A program made the position numbers and the translations under genes. From positions 124,001 through 188,000 of the forward strand of contig JACIXR010000001.1 of NCBI GenBank assembly GCA_014360495.1: DNA of 64,000 bases, read 5' to 3'. Source of the DNA: a bacterium (lineage in GTDB: Bacteria; Armatimonadota; JACIXR01). Of the stretch, positions 16,683-25,853 are shown one piece after another; the first letter of the stretch is position 1; each line of letters begins with the position of its first letter. The notes under the pieces were generated by a model, which saw only the letters and a list, made by a program, of their open reading frames with translations, made no database searches and was not told the DNA's origin.

Positions 16683-18680
16683 ATGAAGATATCCTCTTTT
16701 CTCCCATTGACATTTATCCTTGTTCTTTTTATCGCTTCTGAAGGCGATGCGTTGTCTCAGGCAAAGGGCTATTTAGCCCTCTATGTATCGCCATCCGGCA
16801 ACGATGCCTGGTCGGGCAAGATTTCCGCTCCAAATGCGAGGAAAACCGATGGACCTTTCGCCACGCTTGAGAGGGCAAGGGACGAGATAAGGAAATTGAA
16901 GAGGCAGAACCGTCTACCCCAAAAGGGAGTGATAGTTTATCTTCGCAAGGGAACCTACATCCTTTCCCATCCCTTCCAACTAACGGGTGAGGATTCGGGA
17001 AGCGCTAAAGCACCCATCATTTATCAAGCTTATAGGGGAGAAAACGTGAGGATAGTGGGAGGAAGGGAGATAAAGAATTGGACATTAGTAAAAGACGAGA
17101 AAATACTCTCCCGTCTTCAGGAAAATGTAAGAGGTAAGGTATATCAGGCGGACCTGAAAGAGATAGGGATAGCCGATTTTGCTTCTCCCGCAGGAGGAGG
17201 ATCGGAGCTCTTCTTCAACGATAAGCCGATGACCCTGGCTCGCTATCCGAACGAGGGCTTCATTTATGTTGGGGATGTCGTTTCCCAGGGGAAGTTCCAT
17301 TATGAAGATGAGAGGGTGAGCAGATGGACTGATGAGAAGGATGTTTGGTTGGAGGGGTATTGGTATTTTGATTGGTCTGACCAAAGGCACAGGGTGAAGT
17401 CAATTGACCCCCAAAATAAGACGATAGAGGTTGAGCCTCCCTATCACCACTACGGGTATCGTAAGGGGCAGTGGTTCTACGGATACAATCTTCTATGCGA
17501 AATTGATTCTCCTGGAGAATGGTATCTTGATAGAGAGACGGGCATTCTTTATTTCTATCCGCCCTCGCCCTTGGATAAGGGAAAGGCTTTTGTCTCCTTG
17601 ATACCTAACCTTGTGGAGATGAAGGATGTTTCAAATGTCACATTCAAGGGGTTGACTTTTGAGGTGGCAAGGGGGGACGCAATAAGGATTGAAGGAGGGG
17701 AGAATGTTGAAATCACCGATTGTCTTATTCGCAATGTTTTCGGCTGGGCGGTGGTCATAAATGGAGGGAAGGAGAACAGGGTGATGAATTGCGAGATATA
17801 TGAGACTGGACGCGGTGGGATATCCTTGAATGGCGGTGATAGGAGGACTCTTACGCCGGCGAGGCATTTAGCGGAGAACAATCACATCCACAATTACGCT
17901 CGCTGGCATAGGATGTACAATCCCGCTATATCCCTAAATGGGGTTGGGAATATCGCTCGCCACAACTTAATTCACGATGCGCCCCATCAAGCCTTCGGGT
18001 TCAGTGGCAACGACCACATTATTGAATTCAACGAGATTTATCGGGTATGTTTAGAATCAAACGATGCGGGTGCGATATATTCGGGAAGGGATTGGACCTG
18101 GCGAGGAACGATAATTAGGTATAATTCTTTTAGAGATATAAATGGGTTTGAGGGGAGGGGATGCGTGGGAGTTTATCTTGATGATGCCCTTTGCGGAACG
18201 ATTATCTTCGGGAATATTTTCCAAAGGGTGACGAATGCTGCGTTCATAGGTGGAGGGAGGGACAATGTAATTGAGAACAACATATTCATTGACTGCAATC
18301 CAGCGGTGCATATAGATGCAAGGGCGATGGGTTGGATGAGATATCATGTTGATGATACATTAAAGCCGAGGCTCTCAAAGGTTCCCTATAGGGAATCGCC
18401 TTGGAAGGAGCGATATCCTCAATTGGTGAACATTTTGGAAGATGAGCCGGAGAAACCAAAGGGGAACATCGTGAGGAGGAACATCTGTGTAGGAGGGAGG
18501 TGGCTTGATTTGGAGGAGGTTGCTCGCCCTTTCATTACTTTTGAGGACAATTTAGTAGGTGTAGACCCGAAATTTGTTGACATGGAAAATGGAGATTTTC
18601 GGCTCCGCCCCGATTCCCCTGCTTTGAAAATCGGCTTCAAGCCGATTCCTTTTGAGAAGATAGGTTTAAAAAAGAGATAA
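16683..18680 (+). CDS. secreted right-handed beta-helix protein, GH141-like
   Basis: 665 residues; signal peptide to about residue 22 (LPLTFILVLFIASEGDA). It then reads YVSPSGNDAWSG and DGPFATLERARDEIR, the opening of GH141-type beta-helix enzymes. An inserted beta domain (about 110-300) and pectate-lyase-like coils (ENVEITDCLIRNV, NRVMNCEIYETGRGGI, NHIHNYARW, NVIENNIFIDCNP) follow. GH141 includes alpha-L-fucosidases and xylanases acting on pectin or xylan; inferred to act on plant-type polysaccharide. The ATG at 16683 is chosen because a GTG nine bases earlier lies inside the ribosome site. First gene of the rightward operon. Confidence 0.78.
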   Translation: MKISSFLPLTFILVLFIASEGDALSQAKGYLALYVSPSGNDAWSGKISAPNARKTDGPFATLERARDEIRKLKRQNRLPQKGVIVYLRKGTYILSHPFQLTGEDSGSAKAPIIYQAYRGENVRIVGGREIKNWTLVKDEKILSRLQENVRGKVYQADLKEIGIADFASPAGGGSELFFNDKPMTLARYPNEGFIYVGDVVSQGKFHYEDERVSRWTDEKDVWLEGYWYFDWSDQRHRVKSIDPQNKTIEVEPPYHHYGYRKGQWFYGYNLLCEIDSPGEWYLDRETGILYFYPPSPLDKGKAFVSLIPNLVEMKDVSNVTFKGLTFEVARGDAIRIEGGENVEITDCLIRNVFGWAVVINGGKENRVMNCEIYETGRGGISLNGGDRRTLTPARHLAENNHIHNYARWHRMYNPAISLNGVGNIARHNLIHDAPHQAFGFSGNDHIIEFNEIYRVCLESNDAGAIYSGRDWTWRGTIIRYNSFRDINGFEGRGCVGVYLDDALCGTIIFGNIFQRVTNAAFIGGGRDNVIENNIFIDCNPAVHIDARAMGWMRYHVDDTLKPRLSKVPYRESPWKERYPQLVNILEDEPEKPKGNIVRRNICVGGRWLDLEEVARPFITFEDNLVGVDPKFVDMENGDFRLRPDSPALKIGFKPIPFEKIGLKKR

Positions 18681-18683
18681 AAA

Positions 18684-20321
18684 ATGTCAGGGATTTTTTT
18701 ATCAGGGCTCTGTATAATCATATTCGCATTGAGCTATCGTTATTATGGTGGATTGTTAGAGAGGTTATTTGAAGTTGACCCTCGAAAGCCAACGCCAGCT
18801 CACTATAAGTATGACGGAATAGATTATGTACCTGCGAAAAATTGGTTTGTCCTCTTTGGGCATCATTTCTCTTCAATTGCAGGGGCTGGACCAATACTTG
18901 GCCCAGCAATTGCCTGTGCTATCTGGGGTTGGGGTCCAGCTATACTATGGATTGTGCTCGGCTCAATTTTCATCGGAGGCGTGCACGACTTCTCCAATTT
19001 AATGGTTTCCATTCGCAATGATTCTCGCTCTATCGGTGATATTTCCGAGAAGGTGCTGGGCAAAAGTGTGAAGCTGGTTTTCTCTCTTTTTCTTTGGCTT
19101 TCCCTTGTTTTGGTGATAGCGGTTTTCGCCGCCACGGCGTCCAAGACTTTAGAGACCACTCCCCAGATAGTCATTCCTACTTTAGGTATCATCCCGGTCG
19201 CGATTCTTGTCGGTTTAATGCTTTATAAATGGGAAATAAATACGATAGTTGCTACAATTTTAGGTGTAGCTCTCCTCTTCGCTTTTATAGTCCTTGGTTG
19301 GTTTTTCCCTATAAAGTGGAGCTTTCAGGGGTGGTTGTTTACGCTCTTGATTTTGTATGCCTATAGCGCTTCCCTTTTGCCCGTGAATATAATCCTCCAG
19401 CCCAGAGACTACCTCTCTGTTTTCGTCCTTTTCTTCGGGCTTTTGGTAGGCTATATGGGAGTTTTGATAACTCATCCTGTTTTGCGCACCCCATCCTTTG
19501 TCAGCTTTCACAGCACACAAGGTTCGCTTTGGCCTATGATGTTTGTCACAATTGCTTGTGGCGCCATATCGGGATTTCATGCTCTTGTTGCAAGTGGAAC
19601 GACAGCAAAGCAACTAAATAGCGAAAGGGATGCAAAAAAGATTGGTTATGGAGCAATGCTAACGGAAGGTGTTCTTTCGCTCCTTGCGGTTATTTGCGTT
19701 TGTGGTGGTTTGTATTGGTGGGGAGGTCCTAAGGATATGGTTTATCCCGAACTAATTAAGGAAGGGAAATGGATTGTGGCTTTTGGGAAAGGTTATGGAG
19801 AGGTTACCAAGCCACTGTTGGGCGCTTGGGGGATGTTTATAGGTATTACTATGTTGAAGACTTTTATTGTGACAACCCTTGATACATCTACGAGAATAGC
19901 TCGATATATAGGGGAAGAATGGCTTTCCCAGTACCGTGCGTTCAGATTTATGAAAAATAGCTACCTAAATACTGCGGTTGTAATAGGTTTTGCTACCTAC
20001 TTAGCCCTTGGTCCGTGGCAAAAGCTTTGGCAGGTCTTCGGAGCGTCAAACCAACTCGTCGCAGCTATAGCACTGCTTGTCGTTTCCACCTGGCTTCTAT
20101 TGAGAAGGAAACAGAGCCTTTATACCCTCTTGCCAGCTATATTTATGCTTTTGGTCACCATTTCCGCTCTGATAATCCAATTGATGAGGTTCATCTCCGC
20201 AAGGGATATAGTTCTTTCTATAATCACTTTTCTTTTGATAGTTCTTGCGACTTTCATTACAGAAGAGAGCTTAAGGCTTTGGATTACACATAAAGTTTTG
20301 AAAAACGAGAAGGAGAGGTGA
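18684..20321 (+). CDS. cstA: CstA family carbon-starvation transporter
   Basis: 545 residues with about 15 membrane segments. The N-terminal half carries the CstA signature: RYYGGLLERLFEVD, AKNWFVLFGHHFSSIAGAGPILGPA and GGVHDFSNLMVSIRNDSRSIGDI. The central TLDTSTRIARYIGEEW and GASNQLVAA are also typical. CstA proteins import peptides or pyruvate during carbon limitation. The gene starts three bases after the beta-helix gene and is followed by a glycosidase gene seven bases on, so it is the only transporter in the locus. A role linked to the degradation products is inferred. Confidence 0.88.
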   Translation: MSGIFLSGLCIIIFALSYRYYGGLLERLFEVDPRKPTPAHYKYDGIDYVPAKNWFVLFGHHFSSIAGAGPILGPAIACAIWGWGPAILWIVLGSIFIGGVHDFSNLMVSIRNDSRSIGDISEKVLGKSVKLVFSLFLWLSLVLVIAVFAATASKTLETTPQIVIPTLGIIPVAILVGLMLYKWEINTIVATILGVALLFAFIVLGWFFPIKWSFQGWLFTLLILYAYSASLLPVNIILQPRDYLSVFVLFFGLLVGYMGVLITHPVLRTPSFVSFHSTQGSLWPMMFVTIACGAISGFHALVASGTTAKQLNSERDAKKIGYGAMLTEGVLSLLAVICVCGGLYWWGGPKDMVYPELIKEGKWIVAFGKGYGEVTKPLLGAWGMFIGITMLKTFIVTTLDTSTRIARYIGEEWLSQYRAFRFMKNSYLNTAVVIGFATYLALGPWQKLWQVFGASNQLVAAIALLVVSTWLLLRRKQSLYTLLPAIFMLLVTISALIIQLMRFISARDIVLSIITFLLIVLATFITEESLRLWITHKVLKNEKER

Positions 20322-20327
20322 AAGATT

Positions 20328-22403
20328 ATGTTGGCTTTGGTAGGAATGTTTGTGTTTGCAAACTTACAGCCCTTTGTCATCAGCTCTTTTGAGGAAAAGG
20401 GCGAATTGGAAAAGATAGTGTGTAACAGCACCAAGATAGAAAGAACGACGGTCGGCGCTACGCATGGACGCTATGCATTAAAGGTTGAATTCCTTCCTTC
20501 GGCTTGGCCGAATATCTACTTTAAAGTTGGTCAGGCTTTCCAAAGCGGCGATTGGAGCGGGTTCGGAGGATTGGTAGTTGATGTGACGAATCCCCAGAAG
20601 CAAGCCATTGCCCTTCATATAAGGGTTGACGACGATTTCTCTGCCGATGGGATAAATCATTGCCGAACGGGATATATCTCGTTGAAACCAAACAGCAAGA
20701 CGACGATAGCTATGCCTCTTAAATCCGCGATTCCGCCTGGGATGAGGGGTGGACCGCCCATTCTCCCAGGCGCTTCAATGATGGGAGTGAGTGGTCCCGA
20801 GTTAGATTGGTCCCATATAGTGGCGTTTCAGTTTTTCCTCTCTCAACCGGAAAAACCGGTGGCTTTGATTTTTGATAATATCCGGCTCGTCCCTATTTCG
20901 CCCCAAAATTGGAAAGGAATAGTTGACCGCTATGGTCAATATGCGGGAAGCGATTGGAAGGGGAAAGTGCATAGGGACGTCGATTTCAAAAAACAATTGG
21001 AGGAAGAGGAGAAATGGCTTAAAGCTCATCCATCTTTTCCCGATAGGGACGAATTCGGCGGATGGAAGGATGGTCCCCAGTTGAAGGCGACAGGTTTTTT
21101 CAGAACAGCCTATGTTGAGGAGGGAAAAGAGACAGAACCCCCAAAGGATTTGAAAGAAGGCAAGGGACGCTGGTGGCTCGTTACTCCCACGGGACATCTA
21201 TTCTTCTCACTGGGGATTGATTGCGTTGGGCACTGGGAGGTTTCACCCATAAAGGGGAGGGAATACCTCTTCAGCTGGCTTCCCTCCTCGGAAGACCCCC
21301 TCAGGGAATTCTATCAAGACGATAAGATAAATTTTTACGCTATGAATTTGAAGCGAAAATACGGAGATAATTGGCAGGAAAAATGGAGGGAGATGGTTAA
21401 GAAGCGTCTTCCCGCCTGGGGTTTCAACACAATCGGCAATTGGTCATCATCGGAGGTATTTAAGCAGGGCATCCCCTATGTTGTAGCCATACATTATGGT
21501 GGCGATTTTGCTCGGTTCCCCATGCCCGATGTTTTTGATGAGAGGTTTAAGAGGACAGTTGAGCGAGTGATAGATAACGCTACAAGGGAATGGCGTGATG
21601 ACCCTTGGTGTTTGGGTTATTTCGTTGATAACGAGCTCCCTTGGGGAGGGTGGGGAGGTGACCCGGGCTCAAGATACCAACTCGTGCTCAGGGCATTAGC
21701 AAGCGACGGTAAGCTTTACACTAAGAGAGAATTCACGCGAATTTTAAGGGAAAAATATGGAGATATAGAAAAGATAAACAAAGCTTGGAATATAAAAGTT
21801 GAATCCTGGGATGAATTCCTGGAGAAACCTGTGCATTTACCTCCACAGATGACGCAGGAATGTATAGCTGATTTAAGCGAGCTCCTTACCCATTTCGCGA
21901 GGAAATACTTCCAGGTAGTTAGAGATGCCCTTAAGAGATATGCTCCCAACCAGCTTTATCTTGGCTGTAGATTTGCCTCTCGTCCGTGGGAGGTTGTGAA
22001 AGTATCGGCTGAATTCTGCGATGTCGTTAGCTTCAACATATACAGCAGGGAGGTAAACGAGGAATGGTGGTCCTTCACTAATCATCTTGGCAAGCCCTGT
22101 ATAATCGGGGAATTCCATTTCGGCGCACTTGATAGGGGAATGTTTCACACTGGTTTGGTTGCTGTTGAAAATCAGGAGGAGAGAGGGAAAGCGTATCAGA
22201 ATTATGTGAGGAGCGTCTGGAAGCTGCCTGCCTTTGTTGGTTGCCATTGGTTCCAGTTCGTGGATGAACCCTTGACGGGAAGATTTGATGGCGAGAATTA
22301 CAATATAGGTTTTCTCTCTGTTGTGGATTATCCCTATTGGGAGCTCGTGAACTCCGCAAGAGAGATAAACTCTCAAGTCTACAAAATTTTAGGAGGGAAG
22401 TAG
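20328..22403 (+). CDS. secreted GH50-like (agarase-type) clan-A glycosidase
   Basis: 691 residues; short signal peptide (MLALVGMFVFANLQPF). Residues about 20-190 form a galactose-binding-like beta-sandwich. The barrel starts at RWWLVTPTGHLFFSLGIDCVG (281-301) and continues LPAWGFNTIGNW (361-372). Likely acid/base is Glu436 in GYFVDNELPWGG and likely nucleophile is Glu595 in CIIGEFHFGA. This matches GH50 beta-agarase-like proteins, which in non-marine bacteria often act on other galactans. GGAGAGGTG precedes the ATG, and the stop is one base before the next gene's ATG. Substrate is inferred only. Confidence 0.72.
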   Translation: MLALVGMFVFANLQPFVISSFEEKGELEKIVCNSTKIERTTVGATHGRYALKVEFLPSAWPNIYFKVGQAFQSGDWSGFGGLVVDVTNPQKQAIALHIRVDDDFSADGINHCRTGYISLKPNSKTTIAMPLKSAIPPGMRGGPPILPGASMMGVSGPELDWSHIVAFQFFLSQPEKPVALIFDNIRLVPISPQNWKGIVDRYGQYAGSDWKGKVHRDVDFKKQLEEEEKWLKAHPSFPDRDEFGGWKDGPQLKATGFFRTAYVEEGKETEPPKDLKEGKGRWWLVTPTGHLFFSLGIDCVGHWEVSPIKGREYLFSWLPSSEDPLREFYQDDKINFYAMNLKRKYGDNWQEKWREMVKKRLPAWGFNTIGNWSSSEVFKQGIPYVVAIHYGGDFARFPMPDVFDERFKRTVERVIDNATREWRDDPWCLGYFVDNELPWGGWGGDPGSRYQLVLRALASDGKLYTKREFTRILREKYGDIEKINKAWNIKVESWDEFLEKPVHLPPQMTQECIADLSELLTHFARKYFQVVRDALKRYAPNQLYLGCRFASRPWEVVKVSAEFCDVVSFNIYSREVNEEWWSFTNHLGKPCIIGEFHFGALDRGMFHTGLVAVENQEERGKAYQNYVRSVWKLPAFVGCHWFQFVDEPLTGRFDGENYNIGFLSVVDYPYWELVNSAREINSQVYKILGGK

Positions 22404-22404
22404 A

Positions 22405-24549
22405 ATGGAATTTCTGCGAATATCTTTAATACTGCTTCTTTTCATAGGGTTCCTTATCGCCGAAGAGAAGCCATGGTATGAGCGGCTTCTCGTGGGAATA
22501 GAGGTCGGTCCGACGGGAGCAAACGATAAAGACGACATCTATATGAGCAAGGCTAATGGAAAAGATATAGTGCGGAATATCCTGAAAGCGAAGGCGGAGT
22601 ATTTAGTTGTATTTATGAAGGACCAGAACTTTGCATATTATAACTCCAAAATAGCTCGCCAGTGTCCTCAATTGAAGGGGAGGGATTTGTTGAAAGAGGT
22701 AATAGAGGAGGCGAAGAAGCATTCTATTCCCGTTATTGCTTATGTGCAGGTGCAGTATGATACCTCATCCTGGCTGGCGCATCCCGAATGGAGGATGAAG
22801 GATTGGGAGGGAAACGATATTCCGGGAAGACTCTGCTACAATTCGGGATATATTGAGTTCATAAAATCCATCCTTGAAGAACTTATGAACTATGATATTG
22901 CTGGGTTCCATATAGATATGTTGGATTGGGGATTCTCTCCGCCCTATGGATGTTGGTGCGATAAATGCAGGGAGGCTTTCAAGAAGGAATACGGGATTGA
23001 TATGCCGAAAGGAGTTAGTTGGGATGAGAATTGGGAAAAGGTTTTGGAATTTCGCTACGAATCCGATATGCGCTTTTGCAGGGAGCTTGAGCGCTTTGTC
23101 CATTCACGACATCCTGAGCTTTCTATTGATTTCAATTATCACGGGTATCCTCCCTTCTCTTGGTGGACAGCCCAGAAGCCTGTGGGTAAGGCGGAGGATG
23201 GGGATTTCGTGACAGCTGAAGGATTGCCCTTTGTCTTCGGGCATACTAATCCGAGCTTTCTTGCACTTTTCATGAAGGGGGCTCGTTCAGATGGGAGAAC
23301 GCAGGGAGTAACAGGGGTTGGTGTATACGATTATCATGATTTCACTGTTCGCCCCACCCCTGAATTGAAATGGGAGGTTATGACCTATCTCGCTCACGGG
23401 GCTTTATGTACAATCGTTGATAAAGCTTACTATGATGGCACCTTCAATCCCTTGGTGTATGAAAGGTTAGGGGAGGTTTTCGCTGAGGCATTGAAAAAGA
23501 AGGAGTTTTTCGGACATAAGGAGGTAGCGGAGGTAGGAATCTACTTCTCTTTGAGGACAAGGGATTGGTTTGGAAGGGAGGAACCGGTTAAATATTTCTC
23601 AGCGGTGATGGGCGCTCACAAGGCGCTCAAGGAAGCCCATATTCCGATGGCTTTCATAATGGATGAAAATATCTCTCTGGAGAAACTTTTTCAATTTCCC
23701 GTTGTTTATCTGCCAAATGTGGCGATATTAAGCGAGGAAGAAGTTTCTCTCTTCAAGGAGTATTTGAAGCGAGGTGGTAAGATTTTAGCTACTGGCTTAA
23801 CCGGCTGCTACGACAAATATGGCAATCCCCTGGGAAGATGTCTCCTTGAGGATTTGATTGGGGCAAAGCTATCGGAAATTTACGATGTCCATAAAGATAA
23901 CTATGTGCGTTTCCCCAAAGGAGTAAAAGAGGAGATAGCTCTTGAGGATGTCCCCAAAGATGTGAATATCCTGAATTATTCACCAGTAGCGATTTTTCAA
24001 CCCATTGAGGCTAAAGGATATGGCGATTTACTCGTAGCTTATCGCTCTCAGGACAACCCTTGGATGGAGCATATGTCAGCTGGCAGGGTTGTAGGGCCGG
24101 CGATACTATTTAGGGAATATGGAAAAGGGAAAATAGTCTATCTTCCCTTCTCTCCCGATTCGGCTTTCGTGGGAAATTATCGGATGCCAGAGCATCGCGA
24201 TTTAATCGCAAGCATAATCCGTTATCTCAATCCTAAACCACCGATAATTGTTAGCACTCAGCCAAACATAGAGATTGTCCTAACCAAAGATGAGAAAAAG
24301 AATCGCTTTATAATACATTTTCTCTGCTTCTGCGGCGCTCCAACATCCGCGGCATATCCTTTCCCCGAGGGAAGAAGGGTGTTGCCGACTTTAATGGAGT
24401 TCTGTTCGCCTTACGATGCGGAAATAGAAATAAACGTTCCTTTCTCATCTGCTGAAGTAATTGGACCGAAGGGAAGCATCACTCGTCGGGGAAATAAACT
24501 TATTCTGAAAACTTCCAATATTCACGAGGTAGTAGTGATAAATCAGTAG
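22405..24549 (+). CDS. secreted GHL6-like hypothetical glycosyl hydrolase (second copy)
   Basis: 714 residues; signal peptide ISLILLLFIGFLIAEE. The barrel has HSIPVIAYVQVQYDTSSWLAHPEW, YDIAGFHIDMLDW followed by CWCDKCREAFKKEYG, and a distal DGDFVTAEGLPF. A Rossmann-like domain (VVYLPNVAILSEEEVSLF, GGKILATGLTG) and a C-terminal beta-sandwich follow. The order of blocks is the same as in the protein at 14376-16481. Last gene of the rightward operon; its 3' end overlaps the convergent thyX by 7 bases. The function is inferred from fold and context. Confidence 0.7.
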   Translation: MEFLRISLILLLFIGFLIAEEKPWYERLLVGIEVGPTGANDKDDIYMSKANGKDIVRNILKAKAEYLVVFMKDQNFAYYNSKIARQCPQLKGRDLLKEVIEEAKKHSIPVIAYVQVQYDTSSWLAHPEWRMKDWEGNDIPGRLCYNSGYIEFIKSILEELMNYDIAGFHIDMLDWGFSPPYGCWCDKCREAFKKEYGIDMPKGVSWDENWEKVLEFRYESDMRFCRELERFVHSRHPELSIDFNYHGYPPFSWWTAQKPVGKAEDGDFVTAEGLPFVFGHTNPSFLALFMKGARSDGRTQGVTGVGVYDYHDFTVRPTPELKWEVMTYLAHGALCTIVDKAYYDGTFNPLVYERLGEVFAEALKKKEFFGHKEVAEVGIYFSLRTRDWFGREEPVKYFSAVMGAHKALKEAHIPMAFIMDENISLEKLFQFPVVYLPNVAILSEEEVSLFKEYLKRGGKILATGLTGCYDKYGNPLGRCLLEDLIGAKLSEIYDVHKDNYVRFPKGVKEEIALEDVPKDVNILNYSPVAIFQPIEAKGYGDLLVAYRSQDNPWMEHMSAGRVVGPAILFREYGKGKIVYLPFSPDSAFVGNYRMPEHRDLIASIIRYLNPKPPIIVSTQPNIEIVLTKDEKKNRFIIHFLCFCGAPTSAAYPFPEGRRVLPTLMEFCSPYDAEIEINVPFSSAEVIGPKGSITRRGNKLILKTSNIHEVVVINQ

Positions 24550-25268
24550 GGGCTTTTTCGCAAAACTTCTTCTTTTAATGGATACTTTCCGCAGCTGTGT
24601 TTTCCTTCCGGGCAATAGCCGAGGTATTCGCATTTAGCTCCTGCGTCCTCAAACACTGCTGGCAAATGTTTTTTGCAAATTTCAAGCATTCTATTTGCCA
24701 ACTCCCTTATTTCCCACTGAGCTCTCGCGCAACATCTCTCTCTGAAGAAATGGAGTAACTCCCTGCAGTTCATCGTAACCACTATCTTCGTCTCCACAGC
24801 CTGGGGTAAAACGAAACGGGCATCTTCGGCTGCTTCCTTGCCTTTTATCTTCTCTATCCTTTCCCTTATTTTCTTATATCCCTTTTTAATTTCCTCCATC
24901 AAACGGAGAAATTCCTCTTTCGCTTCCTTATCTTCCTCAATTGAAGGAGGGATGACGAAGTCAAAATCGTCCATCTTTACATATCTTTGGCTTTGCTGGG
25001 AATAGGAAGCTATCCTATGGCGGACGAGTTGGTGAGTGAGGACTCTTGAGACGCCTTCAATAGCGAAAGTGAACTTTGCATGTTCAAGCGGGCTTTCGTG
25101 CCCTGATTTAATCAGTTTTCTCACGAATTCCGCCATCTTTTCCTCGGGTTCCTCCCTGAGCTCAATAGCGAAGCGGTCCGAATAACATTGCCTGCCCGCT
25201 GAGTAAATAACTACGAGGGCATCACGGGTGAAATCCAAGAGCTCAACATTCATTTTTGCATTGGCCAT
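24543..25268 (-). CDS. thyX: flavin-dependent thymidylate synthase ThyX
   Basis: 241 residues. The ThyX motif RHR-x7-S is intact (RHR 83-85, Ser93 in RHRIASYSQQSQRY), and HESPLEHAKFTFAI and NCRELLHFFRERC carry the other FAD and dUMP contacts. ThyX makes dTMP from dUMP with methylene-tetrahydrofolate, FAD and NADPH. This replaces ThyA and is common in thermophiles. AGAGAAG precedes the ATG. The gene is alone on its strand and is convergent with the glycosidase operon. Confidence 0.95.
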   Translation of the reverse strand: MANAKMNVELLDFTRDALVVIYSAGRQCYSDRFAIELREEPEEKMAEFVRKLIKSGHESPLEHAKFTFAIEGVSRVLTHQLVRHRIASYSQQSQRYVKMDDFDFVIPPSIEEDKEAKEEFLRLMEEIKKGYKKIRERIEKIKGKEAAEDARFVLPQAVETKIVVTMNCRELLHFFRERCCARAQWEIRELANRMLEICKKHLPAVFEDAGAKCEYLGYCPEGKHSCGKYPLKEEVLRKSPY

Positions 25269-25570
25269 AATCTTCTCTAAATAATAGTTGTATTATACTA
25301 TTTTAGAAGATGGTTTGAAAGTTGCAATTGCCTTTATGTGCCTGTGTGGGTCTCGTTTTGAATGATTTCATTAAAAGTGGCTGCCGAGCGTAGCGAGGCG
25401 AGATATACTGGCTTTGTCATTGCTGGGATGGGTAAAGGTTTTTGAAAAATAGGGTGATTTAAAATAACGAGAAGAACAAAATGGCTCATATAAAAATCTA
25501 TACCCATGGATGCGAATCCAACGAAGGAAGGCCTAACGATTTCATTCCTTCGGCTACGATTAAATACTAG
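25269..25570. other. non-coding spacer with repeat-like sequence
   Basis: No supported gene. A short GC-rich block at about 25380-25402 (GCCGAGCGTAGCGAGGCG) looks like the conserved part of dispersed intergenic repeats seen in several thermophile genomes. It stands out from the AT-rich surroundings and lies upstream of the perfect-looking hairpin described next. Confidence 0.35.
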
Positions 25571-25607
25571 ATTGCCACACCTTCTGCTTAGCAGAAGGCG
25601 TGGCAAT
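25571..25607. repeat. 18-bp inverted repeat with one-base loop
   Basis: Left arm 25571-25588 and right arm 25590-25607 are reverse complements except for one A/G mismatch (core CCTTCTGC / GCAGAAGG, ends ATTGCCAC / GTGGCAAT). There is no U-tract, and no gene ends just before it, so it is not a simple terminator. It fits a REP-like or MITE-like intergenic element. Confidence 0.65.
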
Positions 25608-25695
25608 GACAACGAGGATAAAGGGGGCTTTTAGGGTGTGGAATTATACAGAAGATATAAATAAGTTTAATTAGTAGTAATGGAGTTTTTTGAGA

Positions 25696-25797
25696 ATGAG
25701 GAGTAGCATTTCGGCAAAGGAAGCCCTTGGCGTTTCAATAAGCACAATCTACAATGTGATTATACATAAATTTGACAAGTTTATAGGTTTTTGTTAA
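25696..25797 (+). CDS. 33-codon ORF with helix-turn-helix-like sequence, probably a remnant
   Basis: ATG 25696 to TAA 25795-25797. The peptide contains SAKEALGVSISTIYNVI, which looks like the recognition helix-turn-helix of excisionase, MerR or transposase proteins. It is too short for any of them, has no clear ribosome site, and its end overlaps the promoter of the sigma-factor operon. Probably a decayed regulator or mobile-element gene; chance is possible. Confidence 0.25.
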   Translation: MRSSISAKEALGVSISTIYNVIIHKFDKFIGFC

Positions 25798-25800
25798 AAT
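25772..25800 (+). promoter_or_regulatory. near-consensus promoter of the ECF sigma operon
   Basis: TTGACA (25772-25777), exactly 17 bases, TAAAAT (25795-25800). Transcription from about 25807 excludes start codons upstream of 25854. The sequence looks like a housekeeping promoter rather than an ECF autoregulated one. Confidence 0.72.
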
Positions 25801-25853
25801 CTTCAATCATAGCAAAATCTTTGAACAATTTTTCTTTTTTATCGTCATTAATT

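Noticed and set aside
25334-25612. Minus-strand 92-codon ORF over the repeat-bearing spacer.
   Set aside because: It begins in the palindrome, has no ribosome site and no protein-like pattern.
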